This document shows, piece after piece, positions 13,801-24,009 of a stretch of 64,000 nt of DNA (positions within the stretch are counted from its first letter, which is position 1; every line of letters starts with the position of its first letter). Below the pieces are notes generated by a model. That model did no database searches. It was given only the letters and a program-made list of their open reading frames with translations, and was not told the origin of the DNA. The stretch comes from Apostichopus japonicus (taxonomy: Eukaryota > Echinodermata > Holothuroidea > Aspidochirotida > Stichopodidae), in assembly GCF_037975245.1 (NCBI RefSeq), contig NC_092574.1:10565213-10629212 (forward strand). The letters are read 5' to 3'. The position numbers and the translations under genes are program-made.

Positions 13801-16800
13801 CATTTAAAGCAGAAGATCATCCAATCCCGGAGGAGCAAATTTGTGCAATTTCAAACAAAGCTGATATAATAGAGAACGAAAGCAAGAAAACTGAATCAAC
13901 GGCAGATAAAGAGTCGCCGAATGTCGCCGACGTAGAAGAGTCCCTTGATGCATTAGCGGAGTCATTTAGAGTGGATCAGATTAAAAAGGTTGGGGCCCAC
14001 AAAGACCCTGTGGTGAAAACGGATGAAGGGAGAACAAAGACTAGTCTAAAGGGACTCGTTCAAGCTCTGATAGCAGTCTCACATGTGGTTGATCATCGGC
14101 AGTTCTCAAACTCTAAAGAAGAGGACGATGCCTTTAGGACATCAGATGAAAATGGGAATCACAAGTCCATGTTAACAGAAAATAAAGTGGTTTCTTCTGC
14201 CACTAATGATGAGGTGGATGAAAAAGACAATGTTCTTTCACTTCCAGAATTAGAACTGCTGGACAAAACTGAAGTTAACATAGAAGATAACATAGCGGAT
14301 AAAGAGGGTAATCCCTCAAAATGCAAAGATACTTCCCAAGATGAACTAACTCTGGTGAGCACATACAAAAGTGAGGACATGGTCTTGGTAAAAGATTTAA
14401 TGATTTCCTCTGATGAGACTTCTGTGGAAACTGAAGGTGACGGTAGAAAGGTCCTCGGCAGAAGCAAAGCAGGACAGGATGAAGAGGGTGTCAGAGTTGA
14501 AACTTTTACAAGTGCAAGAGATGTGGATGAGTTCCCGCAAAATAATGATGAGAAAGAACCATCTGAGAGTTGTGAAAGAGAAAATAGTGATTTGGTGAAA
14601 CTAGTTTCACTGAAAGAAAAGGCAAACAATGAAGTGTCTTTTACACAAATGAAATCACCATGTGACATCCCCTTACCAGAGGAAGAGATCTCTCATCCAG
14701 AGATAGATGGAGGAAAACATGCGGGCATTGCTTCTCCAGAGGAAGAAAAGAATGAAAGGACAAGTCCATCCAGGTTTCAACCTCAGCTGCTGGATGAAGC
14801 CCACGGAATTCAGCTGGCTGCTCTTTTGGCTCTGGATGCCAGTATGGAGGATAAAGAGGCAGTGAATCCCAGGGTGCCACTCTTAAGAGATGAAGAAGGA
14901 TCGGACTCTGGTAACGAGACCATTGCCTCAGAGTGTGCAGATGGCCCGTCCAGCGAACAACCAAACAGTCTGATCGGTGTGGATGCACCCATGGGCGCAG
15001 AAGCAGCAGATGCATCCGTAGCAGTTGGAGATGTTTGCAATACGTTTTATGACCTGGCAGTTGAAGGAGATGTGGATGCTGGGTCTCATGGTCTTGGTGT
15101 TGCCATTGATCACGATACACTTGCTAGCATGCAAATCCTCCTTTCCGTCAGTGCAGGGACAGAAGACGTTGAAACCCTCAGCGAGCATAGAGAAGGCACA
15201 CCTTCAGACCTCTCTAAAGAGCTGGAACAGACCTCAAATGAAGACCAAAATGCAGGTCAAGTTACAAGAGATGAAAGTCCGAAAGGATTGGAACAGATTG
15301 ATTTCCTAATTGCTTCTCTGACAGTTCAGCCTCCTCCTGGGTTTGACGACACTCTGGACGAGGACACGCTCGTCATCACGCCTCCGCCATGCTTTGACGA
15401 TGGATCACATGGCTGTGAAGTACAAGATTTACCAGATAAACATCATCCACTTGATGCCACTGGAGATGTCAAAGCCCCATCCTCTAAGAGCTCGTTGGCT
15501 AGCAAACGAGATTCTAGAGACACAGACGCTGTTCCCGGCCATGAACTTGAGAGTAACGAAACCCCTGCAGAAGCTCCACCCATCCAACCACCAAGGAGGA
15601 AGCGTATGCTTATGTTCATTCCTCCACCAGAGGTGGCTCCAAAGAACAAAATAATTCACAATAATGGACTGCAAGAAGATGGAGAGAAGTCTACTCCTAC
15701 CCCACCTCCGAGAAGGAGGTTTTCGAGGAAATCCTCCAGTAGCAGTCCAGGACATCCAAATCGGGGTAACAAAGATGGCTCTTCTGTCGGCGAGACTGGA
15801 AGGGTAAAGAAACCCTTGCAGCGCAGTGCTACCTTTACTCTGGGAGAAGATGACTCTACGGGAGATCAGAGACTTAACAGTGGAAACGGAAATGTTCCTT
15901 CTGGTAAACTGTTGCAGGATTCTCCATCTTCATCACCTAGGAATCGTCATAACCTCATCGGCGACTCGATCTCTAAAGTCTTCTCACCGGTAAGGTCATG
16001 GAGTTCCTTCAAGGAATCCATAATATTGAGGGCCACCAAATCACGTCCCAGAACGAGCCTGAAGTCTCTCTGGCCCAAGACTTCCTCGGGGGAAGCCGAC
16101 GACGAGGAGGTGCAAAAGTGTCAGTCCATGGAGGACATCTTAGGAGGCTTGGACGAGGAAGTAGTGGACGATGACTTTGCAGCTCCGATGATCAGAGAGA
16201 AGTTGAATTCCACCTTGCGCCGTAGCGAATCCGTCGGGGGGAGTCTACAGAAGAAGATCACGGATGAAATGATACCGGATGTGAAGACTTGCGAGACTGT
16301 GGTTTTGCAGCAGGAATTCTGGCGTAAAGCTGGGATAAGCACCCCACCACCAAGGAGGCCTGCACCTCCAGTCCCTGGCCATCCTGCTTTGTCAAAAAAA
16401 CATGGCAGCTTACAGGAAGTCAATATTGTTACAAGTCAGGTCAACGTTACAAGGTCGGTTGAATCAGACTTTGATGAAGCAGGAGGAGACTCTGAGACGT
16501 GGTCGCCCACCCCGCCTCCTCTCCCGCTGTCCAAACCTCCAGAGAGTGCAAGTTTGCTGGAGGCTAAATCATCATCACTTCCGGTTGGGAATAAAAGAAC
16601 CATTGCAGAAGATGTCATAAATCATGTGAAATGTAAAGAGTACGGCACTTTAGAATCGGTACCAGACGTTTACATGGACATTCAGATGCTCTGTCATGTT
16701 TTGGAAACGACCACTAACAACAAGCGCGACATTGCTGTGACGACGGAAGGTTTCAACCAGTTCAAGGATCACCTCATGTTAGAGATACGAGAATTCACCA

Positions 16801-17803
16801 ACAACAGCAAGATGCTCGTGACAAGTCTAAACCACCCTGTCGAGAGTCTGATGTCGTCGATGAACGAATGCATGCATACCTTAGCGAGGTTGGTGATGAG
16901 TGGACAGCGGATAGTCTGCAGCCTGCACTCAGAGTTGATTGCCAGCCGTTTGACACATAAGGTAGGAGAAGAAACTCCTTGTTACAGTTTTTGAGGTCAT
17001 TCATTGCCTCTGACCCTAAAATAGCTGCAGTTTGCATTTCAAATTGCCATAACCTCTTGGCACCTGGGGGCGCCTACCATTGAAATTATAATAACGTAAC
17101 TTGAAAAAATGGTACGCTATTCTCAGTCCAGCAAAGTTGTAATGAGAATGACAAAGACAATGCAAAGACTTTGATAGGTTGCAATTGAAAAAGAACCAAA
17201 CAAATATTAAGACAACTTTTTTTGGAATTTTTGGGAGTAATCGTGAAAGAGAAAATAAAGACCTGAACATTTTCTAATTTGGCTTTCTTATTTGATGCCT
17301 GGTAGCATGAATAGTTCCTGGGGAACAACATGTTTGGAATAAAAGTAACTTCGTAAATTGTTGGTTTGCTTTAACCTTTATTTGAGGAACAAAATCTGGA
17401 TCTCATCGTTGATGAATTTGCCATCCTAATTTTTTTAAGTAATAACCTGTGCATTTGGTAAACTGACCAAAATTAAAGCCAAAAATGTTGTGTTTATTGT
17501 ACCACGACCTAATTGACATCATAGCTAAATACAGATCAATTTTAATTTGATAATGAACAATAAACAGTTACTGAAATATGTTTTTGTTTTTGTTTTGTTT
17601 TTGTACAGATTTGTGATGTCGCTGATCATTTTACTTCCGTGCTTCAGTTGGTCATTGAATCCAGGGGTAAGGCAAACAACAGTAACATGGTTCAAGACGT
17701 CCTGAGGCAGGCGCAGACGATGGCCGTGTTATTGTCTTCGTTAATGAGATCTATCAGAATGATGCAGAATTACAAACAAGATGGTGATCGCATCATCCTA
17801 TGA
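481..17803 (+). CDS. FRMPD: FERM and PDZ domain-containing protein (FRMPD1/3/4 type), 3' part of gene
   Basis: Seven exons join in frame: 481-607, 1754-1846, 4460-4672, 5426-5564, 10463-10631, 12980-16961, 17609-17803. All have GT..AG borders and compatible phases (0,0,0,1,2,0), giving about 1,638 residues. The N-terminal PDZ/WW part and FERM F1 lie before the window. Seen: FERM F2 tail with FLPRSIL, LRKQL and [10 protein letters not shown]; an F3 PH-like lobe; then a very long acidic, Ser- and Pro-rich region; then a predicted all-helical C-terminus. Known of the family: FRMPD proteins are cortical scaffolds (FRMPD1 binds AGS3/LGN-type TPR proteins, FRMPD4/Preso acts at synapses), and a giant penultimate-type coding exon is typical. 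Odd: the F3 segment usually reading like VGPRYGIS is VNPRIGIC here, and the C-terminus ends Ile-Ile-Leu, a class II PDZ-ligand form. I cannot say which vertebrate paralogue is closest; invertebrates often have one pro-orthologue. Confidence 0.88.
608..1753. other. FRMPD intron
   Basis: No exon seen. CATGTGACA-type phrases recur (1390, 1555, 1580) around the two similar stretches 1370-1480 and 1540-1690, a diverged direct repeat of roughly 180-bp spacing (CTGACCCTCATGTGACA versus CTGATCCTCATGTGACA; TTACTATCCTGC versus TTACTGCCCTGC). Confidence 0.45.
1754..1846 (+). CDS. FRMPD: FRMPD exon: end of FERM F2
   Basis: Exactly 31 codons between TTTAG and GTAAGT. The core [17 protein letters not shown] matches the conserved final F2 helix of FRMPD proteins ([13 protein letters not shown]). 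Phase 0 at both ends. Too short to stand out as an ORF; recognised from the motif and both splice sites. Confidence 0.87.
1847..4459. other. FRMPD intron with LINE tail and G-runs
   Basis: Besides the LINE fragment at 2400-2820 it holds a 17-G homopolymer (2665-2681) and a shorter G-run near 3795. The rest is unique-looking AT-rich DNA. Confidence 0.5.
2400..2820 (-). mobile_element. 3' end of a LINE (non-LTR retrotransposon)
   Basis: On the minus strand an open stretch ends with [18 protein letters not shown], the pattern (R.NSF.P.AI.L.N.L) found at the C-terminus of LINE ORF2 proteins. It is followed by a stem with 10-bp arms (2448-2457 with 2461-2470) and then a short ATCT tail (2410-2424 read in reverse). 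ORF end, 3' hairpin and microsatellite tail in this order are typical of L2/CR1-like or related LINEs. The frame is interrupted upstream by the 17-base homopolymer, read as a proline run; the copy is 5'-truncated. Confidence 0.6.
4460..4672 (+). CDS. FRMPD: FRMPD exon: FERM F3 (PH-like) first half
   Basis: 71 codons between CTTAG and GTCAGT, phase 0 on both sides. It encodes beta strands around [25 protein letters not shown] and [11 protein letters not shown], which fit the F3 lobe order of FRMPD proteins (a ligand-like strand, LLADF-like turn, then VRVEL-like strand). The glycine-rich start of the family pattern is weakened (N replaces G). Confidence 0.82.
4673..5425. other. FRMPD intron
   Basis: Short AT-rich intron with C/G homopolymers near 4780 and 5063. 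No other feature seen. Confidence 0.5.
5426..5564 (+). CDS. FRMPD: FRMPD exon: FERM F3 second half
   Basis: 46 codons plus one base between TATCAG and [26 protein letters not shown] followed by YKIYVND corresponds to the family's LLMESSEA.NLACL.AGYYRLLVD stretch, the last F3 strand and helix. Ends in phase 1, which the next exon completes as glycine. Confidence 0.83.
6925..7298. mobile_element. TTAA-flanked MITE, copy 1 (full length)
   Basis: Left end TTAA then AGGCATTGAAGACTCGC; right end is GCGAGTCTTCAACACCCT then TTAA, the near-complement. About 366 bp between the TTAA duplications, no coding capacity. TTAA targets with inverted ends fit piggyBac- or Kolobok-type nonautonomous elements. 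Three relatives lie in this window. Confidence 0.82.
8610..9390. repeat. Degenerate array of CAGAC..GTCTG palindromic units
   Basis: Phrases of the form GAAACAGAYRGGTCTGTT recur at irregular spacings of about 50 bp (near 8611, 8646, 8712, 8743, 8769, 8799, 9190, 9219, 9246, 9330, 9361), often joined by CCATAGGAGATAG or AGTGCAAGATAAG. Each unit is itself an inverted repeat. A nested palindromic AGTCTGATATAG patch occupies 9090-9170. Confidence 0.75.
8851..8980 (-). mobile_element. SINE-like or LINE-tail-like block inside the CAGAC array
   Basis: This 130-bp stretch differs sharply from the array around it: higher GC, with CCTGCAAGCAGG and AAGCCTCATTGGCTTACC on the minus strand and an ATGT/ATAC microsatellite edge at 8970-8980. 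The sequence seems familiar to me as a dispersed repeat of marine invertebrates, but that is recollection, not a search. Confidence 0.4.
10463..10631 (+). CDS. FRMPD: FRMPD exon: post-FERM acidic linker
   Basis: Acceptor TGTGCAG, donor GTAAGC. Two bases complete the split Gly codon, then 55 codons follow, strongly acidic and Tyr/Pro-rich ([20 protein letters not shown]), ending with GA, which the next exon's C turns into Asp. PPTYDS resembles a PPxY-type WW ligand with a one-residue shift; that reading is inference. Confidence 0.8.
10632..12979. other. FRMPD intron with AT microsatellite
   Basis: Holds the (AT)n tract and, at 12246-12262, a short GTTTA repeat that could be the tail of a minus-strand LINE. 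A duplicated TTTATATGAATATT occurs at 11718-11752. No exon seen. Confidence 0.5.
10809..10882. repeat. (AT)n microsatellite
   Basis: About 74 bp of uninterrupted AT dinucleotides; it makes a spurious Tyr-Ile open frame. Confidence 0.98.
12980..16961 (+). CDS. FRMPD: FRMPD giant exon: disordered acidic/proline-rich region and start of C-terminal helical domain
   Basis: One 3,982-bp exon: acceptor TTTTCGCAG at 12979, donor GTAGGA after a Lys codon. It gives 1,327 residues. The open frame upstream of 12980 (from 12747) is intron read-through, not coding, because the split Asp codon fits only with the 10631 donor. Seen in order: acidic Ser-rich block (12990-13300), RKSRSVGDL Ser/Arg patch near 13315, paired EE(T/S)L..(I/L)A.SF motifs at 13773 and 13935, paired PPP(G/C)FDD motifs near 15330 and 15381, four proline-rich clusters (15575-15650, 15690-15750, 16340-16400, 16500-16545) suited to SH3/WW/EVH1 partners, [13 protein letters not shown] near 15975, and from about 16640 a helical segment with many Leu, Met and His. 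Confidence 0.9.
16962..17608. other. Last FRMPD intron
   Basis: GTAGGA donor, TGTACAG acceptor, TGTTTT-rich tract before the acceptor (17580-17602). Nothing else seen. Confidence 0.7.
17609..17803 (+). CDS. FRMPD: FRMPD terminal coding exon
   Basis: The acceptor TTTTTGTACAG joins in phase 0 to the giant exon. 64 codons then TGA at 17801-17803. The sequence continues the helical C-terminal domain ([34 protein letters not shown]) and ends DRIIL. The last I-I-L matches a class II PDZ-binding tail (hydrophobic at 0 and -2). The last ~60 bp before the stop are similar to the tandem repeats that follow. Confidence 0.88.
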   Translation: MCDVADHFTSVLQLVIESRGKANNSNMVQDVLRQAQTMAVLLSSLMRSIRMMQNYKQDGDRIIL

Positions 17804-19010
17804 AGGGCGATGCTTCCTGCAAAATGGGACAGAGAATTGTGGCAAAAATTCAATTTGATGGCAGTCATGGAAAAGTATTTGAATTGCTTTCTTTGCAATC
17901 TGTTGACTGAGGATGAGGTCAATCAATTAATTAGAACGACAATCAAGTCAGTGGTTGCATCATCATATGAAGATGATATGAGTCCCTATAGGGAACAGGA
18001 GAGATTGAGGTACGAATAATGATTGCAGTCATAGGGAATGTAGTTGAATGTTGTTGCAATCAGTCGACTGAGGATGAGGTCAATCAATTAATTAGAACGA
18101 CAATCAAGTCAGTGGTTGCATCATCATATGAAGATGATATGAGTCCCTATAGGGAACAGGAGAGATTGAGGCACGAATAATGATTGCAGTCATAGGGAAT
18201 GTAGTTGAATGTTTGTTGCAATCAGTCGACTGAGGATGAGGTCGATCAATTAATTAGAATGACAATCAAGTCGATGGTTGGTTGCATCATCCTCTGGAGA
18301 TGAGATGAGTTCCTATAGGGAACAGGAGAGATTGAGGCACGAATAATGATTGCAGTCATAGGGAATGTAGTTGAATGTTTGTTGCTATCAGTCGACTGAG
18401 GATGAGGTGGATCAATTAATTAGAACGACAATCAAGTCAATGGTTGGTTGTATCATCCTCTGGAGATGATATGACTTCCTATACGGAACAGGAGAGATTG
18501 AGGCAAGAATAATGATTGCAGTCATAGGGAATGTAATTGAATGTTTGTAGCAATCAGTCGACTGAGGATGAGGTGGATCAATTAATTAGAACGACAATCA
18601 AGTCGATGGTTGGTTGCTTCATCCTCTGGAGATGAAATGAGTTCCTATAGGGAACAGGAGAGATTGAGGCAAGAATAATGATTGCAGTCATAGGGACGTA
18701 GTTGAATGTTTGTTGTAATCACTGGACTGAGGATGAGGTCGATCAGAAGTAATGAAAACTACAGTTGAGTTACTGCTTGCATTGGTCTCAGAAGTTGATA
18801 CTACCACAGGACAAGATAGATTGAGGCACAAAGATGTACGATTTCAGTTATGAAAAATGTATTTGAATGTTTGTTAGGATCAGTTTACTGAGAATGAGGT
18901 CAATCAGGATGTATCAGAACTGCAATCAAGTCAGTGATTTGTTCTCCCCTGAAATTGAGTCCCCCCTCCCCCACAGAACAAGAAATATCTGAACAGAATT
19001 GTTGTGCAAA
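17743..19010. repeat. Tandem array, 161-167 bp units, overlapping the FRMPD stop codon
   Basis: The anchor ACTGAGGATGAGG (or close variants) recurs at 17905, 18067, 18229, 18395, 18561, 18726 and 18887, a period of 161-166 bp. Central units are nearly identical; the last two decay. The first unit is coding: ACAAACAAG (17772-17780) and GCATCATCCTATGAAG (17790-17805, holding the stop) match ACAATCAAG and GCATCATCATATGAAG exactly 167 bp later. Lies in the presumed 3'UTR. Confidence 0.9.
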
Positions 19011-19178
19011 TACAGATTTGCTGTCCTGGGTGAGAAGGTCTGAGTGGCCGAAAATCAACAAAGTGCTTCATTTAGTCGCAAAGATTTAAGTCTGGAGAGA
19101 CAACCAAGGTAAATGATTAGGAAGTTTCGTCTTCTGGCTTAATAACAAAAGCCAATTCTCAACTATTGTTCTAGTTAC

Positions 19179-19184
19179 AATAAA
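19179..19184 (+). terminator. Candidate FRMPD poly(A) signal
   Basis: First canonical AATAAA after the tandem array. Position downstream of the gene is the only support; no transcript data, and later AATAAA motifs exist. Confidence 0.25.
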
Positions 19185-19488
19185 ACAGGTCAACGTTACT
19201 GGAATTGACTGCAATGAGTAAAATATGACATCATGATGTAAATTATTCATTTTAACCTTTTGTACAGCAGTAGCCTTTCTACGACCCCCTTCCCCTCCCC
19301 CAATAGCTTATCAGGGATAGTTTACTTGGTAATATTACACTTTATGCAAAAAACCTGAGATATCAAAAACTCACTTGTGCATATATTAGAATTTAAAACA
19401 TTTTAAACAATTTAAAACACCGTTTTTGTAATGTCTTCAAAAGACAGCAGAGGTAGCGCAAATAAGGAGATCAAAACGATCCATTTGG

Positions 19489-19584
19489 CCTGCATATTCA
19501 TGATCCTCTCAGCCTGCATATTCATGACCCTCTCAGCCTGCATATTCATGATCCTCTCAGCCTGCATATTCATGATCACCTAGA
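19489..19584. repeat. 24-bp minisatellite, 4 units
   Basis: CCTGCATATTCATGA starts at 19489, 19513, 19537 and 19561; each unit ends CCTCTCAG except the last. Units differ by a single base at most in the first three intervals. Confidence 0.95.
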
Positions 19585-22500
19585 ACTGAACATCCTATTA
19601 CCCATACCCATGAGAGGGGGAAAAGCCTAGGAAGCATTCTTCTTCTGCATAAAGAATACATTGCATAGGAAGCGTGTTCTTTGTTCATGGAAATGCATTT
19701 TCTATAAGATGTATCCTTATGCTTGAACCTGACTGTGAAGAAGGTGAACTTAAAATTCAACATCCTGTCAAGGACAACAACATTTTAAAATTTAATTTGA
19801 TAGGGGAATTTTATCAATCAATGAAAGCAATTTTGACAAAACAGGAGTTATGCACATTGTCCTCTAAAGCTCTAAAATTCATGCATTTTTTGTTCAATTT
19901 TTATATGTCCTTTTTTTTTAGCCTAAGTGTTTGTACATTAAAGTGTGCTTAGACTACATGTGTGCCTTTATACAGTGACTTTTAATCAGTAGTGTCTGTG
20001 GTTGAATAGCAACTAAGGTATCTAGCATACCTATGTGTATTACATTAGTACTGTATATTTATATCTATATATCTATATTAAAATACCTCTTGAATTATAT
20101 TTACTTTGTTATATTTTGTAAAATTTTGTTACGTTTATTTTAATTGTATAGTGTTACTGTAAATTTAATACTACTTATCATCTTTCGTTAACTATATAGT
20201 GCCATCAAGACCGGTCATGTCAACCGGTCAAAAGTCGGACGAAATATTAATCCATGTTTCAAAGGCACGGTGAAGCGTAAACATTCAAAAGATAAAAGTA
20301 ATTTGACGGTGGACAGAGTTTTGGTCGTCAATCGGTGTCTTTTTTGCCTTTTTTTTGTTGTTGTTGTCTTTTTTGCCTTAAAACCAGAATGTTTACCTAA
20401 AGTAATGTTCCAAGTAACGATGCATGTAAAACCTTACCCACATACCTCAGAGAACAAAATACAAATGTATTTTCACAGAAACCCCAAAAAGCCTGATAGA
20501 CTGCTCTTATCATGGTTGCAGTGAGTTTGTTAAAAATCTGTTGTAATTACTTTGAAAATTAACCAATTTGATGTATTAGTAAACCTGTCGTGTCTCACAC
20601 AGAGTAAAATATGCAGTCTCTCTGACTTCTGGTTATTATTCTGCCTTCCGAAATAAGGGAAGGCGTTTGGCAGCTTTTATTTTCAAAACGAGGATAGGCT
20701 TTGTTTTCCAACTTAGTTGGGTTGTTCACATTTTGGTTAATCACTTTGGGTCAATTTCATGGGAATTTTTCTAGTTGTATTGTTGTTTCAAGTTGTTAAG
20801 GTATTACATCATTATACACATTATGCTAATATATATAAATATAGTACAGTATTGAATAATTTGTTTTTTACTATAGACAAACGTCTCCCAGTGACTCTTA
20901 GATATGCAGCAGTAAATCCCAGTGCAGCTTTTCTGACATATGAGGTCAGATATAATTAAAGTGAAACTGTTAAGGCTTTGTACACCCGATATATTTCAAT
21001 CTGTGTGCCTTTTTTATTATTTACCGTGTAAATTGTTTGAGACTGGGTCTCATCTAAATATTTTAGGTTAGTTTACTTCTAGCATACATGACTCCTAGTC
21101 CTAGGTAAACATATTTTGTAACATTTCATCACCTTTGCAGCTTTTCTGGCATCCTACTGTGGCATTTTATTGCTTCACAGGGAATTTTGGCCAAGGCTCA
21201 TCGGACATTCTGTCTGTGTTTCTTCATAAATGCACAGGTTCTATCGTGGGTGACTTTTGTAAACATTCATTGCATTCTTCACATTTTATATTTACATAAT
21301 CATATCTGTTTGTGTCTTTGTTTCTGTTTTTCATATGATAATGCACCCCACTAGCCTTGTGTTACCTAACCAAAAAAAAAATTCAAATTCTCTTCATCAA
21401 TTAAAAGTGGTTTGCCAAATTAGATTGTCTTTCCTTTAATTCATTCATTCTTTTTATCCTGCTTTGATGTTTCTTGTTTTTTTATCCTTTGTTGTTTTTT
21501 ATGGGGGGGGGGTCTTTTCTTCTTTAATTTCAATGGATTCTAATTAAGAGTAATCAATGTTGTTATTAAGGTTCTACTCTCTTTCTAATGTTAATTGTTA
21601 TATATATTTACTTAGTAGATTTTTTTTCACACCCTAACCATCTGATTTTGAAATTTGTTCATTCACCTTGCTATTTGCCATTAAGGTACTATTTTTATCT
21701 ATTTTTATTCTATGGTCTGACTAAGGTTTTCTATTTACATTCCAATTACTTTGTATTGTTTTCTCTTGTTTTTGTTTGTTTTTGGTCTTCTGCAATGTCA
21801 CTATGTCAAGGTATTATTATTATTATGTTCATTATTTATAGTATATATGTCTGAATGATGGCACCTTCTGTTATTGTTAATAGTTTTATAGCAAATTATG
21901 GAATTAGGAGTCTTGTAGTTTGAAGGGGGTCGGGTGGGGGTGGGGGAGGAAGTAGATACCATGGATTAATGCTGTAAATTGGTTGTTTAATGGTATACTT
22001 TGAGGAAAAATATATTTATTACACCCTAGAGGAACCAGGTCCAGTTATTGGTGACTTATAAGCAAAACTGGACAAAGACATTTGTTTTGATGTCACACCT
22101 TGTTAGGTTTTCTATTTTGTCGCACAACTAGGCTTACACTTTTACAGCCTGCTTATAAATTATTTGGGGGAATTTTGTATCAAATATGCATGGTAGAAAA
22201 CAAAATTACCACCCCCCCCCCCCGACACACACATATATCATCCCCTGGCAGTATGGAGAGTGATTTGTGTATGCTGGTCATATACAGGAGAGCTGACATT
22301 TTCAGCTTACAGTTTCAAAGCAAAATTAGATTGCGAAAATAGATTGCGTATTAATTTATAGTTTAAATTGGGGAAAGAATATTGTACAGTCTGTGCTGTT
22401 TGATGATAATGTTGCAACATTAAACTTTCCTGTTTTGAAAAATGAGAGAAAATTTGATAATAGATATCAGTGAAGAGAAGTCATAAAGTGTGCATAAATT

Positions 22501-24009
22501 ATGTAAATTAGAGTTATAAATAATACATCAATATCCAGTTACTTGATTTGTTTAATTATGAACTGAAAGTTACAACATATTTAACCACTCTGTCTTTGGT
22601 AAAAAAAAAATGTTAAAAACTGGTTAATGGGGAAAAATATATGTGAATATATTTTTGAATATATATGTGAATACATATGTGAATACATATGTGAACATAT
22701 GTGAATATATTTTCTTAAAATAAAGTAGAACATTTTTGAAGAGGCTTTCCTGTGTCTATTAAGGTTACTTTTCTATATTTTCTAAAAATAAAATAGAAAG
22801 AAAAAAAAACACAGGAAATTCTTGATATGGCATTCCTGTCTTTTTCACCAGATACTTTCATCCAGATAACAGTTTCAACATTTAAGATACTTTCATCAAG
22901 ATAATTACTTCAACATTAAAGTTATTGTAAGTTGCAGTAATATACCTGGTTACCATTGATAGATGTCTCTAAATGTATTTTAAGTTTGATGTTTAAGTGG
23001 TGTGTGCATTTGAGAGATTAAATTATACCTTTTCAAAGCCAATCTCAACAACATATACCCTGATCCTCTAATGCAAAGGCTTTACCCCTCATCCCATTGG
23101 CCTTTTTTTTGGTCATGTGAAATTCTGGTTAAATGTGATTGTCAGCAGGTGATAGTAGGGCAAAGTATAGGTACTTACTAAATTTACTTTTATTGATAAT
23201 TCTCATGGTTTCCATAGTATTTGTAACCAAAAAAAGAAAACAATTTTTTCTTTTTTTTAAACTTAAATGAAAACCAACCAACAGGCAATCTTGGGGAATC
23301 ATCTTGGCATCGTTTCTGTTTAATAATAATGAGCAGAAAGTGAAAAGAAAGTGTGGTTAAATTTTTAAGTTATTAAAATTTGAATCAGTATTAATTGCAA
23401 TGTCATTTCAATGTTGGTACAGCATCTTGGCATTGTTTCATTTTAGTCATTAAAGCAGGAAAGGTTAAAGAAAAGGGGGTTAAATCATGAACTTGAAAAT
23501 ATATGCTTTACAAATTTTGAAGAATCCGTCTTAATATTGCAACATTTGTCATTTCATACAGAATTGTGTAAAAAAAAAAAAAAAGCAGAAAAAGCTGGTC
23601 TACATTCCTCCCAAATTTGTAAATGCTTATGAATTCCTGTAATTTGTGAGCAGTAAACATTTACAAAGTATCGAACCCTAGGAATTAATCCTAGATGATC
23701 TGTTCAATTATTCTGTTGTTTCACTCTTCTACTCTCTGTTTTTTTTTTACTCGAAGTGTTAATTGATATTTTTGTAAAGTAAAATTTGAATTTATATCCA
23801 TTTTAACAATTGTGAAGGTTTTGAAATTCTAGTGTTTTGGGTACAATATAACTTTGTGAGAAAAAAATGACCATTTTGTTCTGTTTTATTCTATTTTGTA
23901 ACTCCATGCCCACAACCACCCCCTACCCGGCCCTATCGATGTCACATGTTGTTGGGGCAGTCACAGACAGACACTATCACTGACGTAACACTTTCGTCTC
24001 AGTACTTTT

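Larger units (their letters stand above)
19010..24009. other. Intergenic or long 3'UTR, AT-rich
   Basis: No exon recognised. Contains the 24-bp minisatellite (19489-19584), a TGAATACATATG-type short tandem patch (22640-22712), two adjacent ~37-bp copies of a GATACTTTCATC phrase (22850-22922), and C- or G-homopolymers near 21505 and 22210. Confidence 0.5.

Noticed and set aside
14159-15755. Long minus-strand open frames opposite the FRMPD giant exon
   Set aside because: Ser-rich mirror translations of a codon-biased acidic exon; no family resemblance and no splice structure.
17810-18019. Open frame of 69 codons after the FRMPD stop
   Set aside because: It reads the first tandem-repeat unit; later units do not keep the frame.
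20190-20260. CCGGTCATGTCAACCGGTCA as an operator-like repeat
   Set aside because: Only two imperfect copies of a short word, no wider structure.
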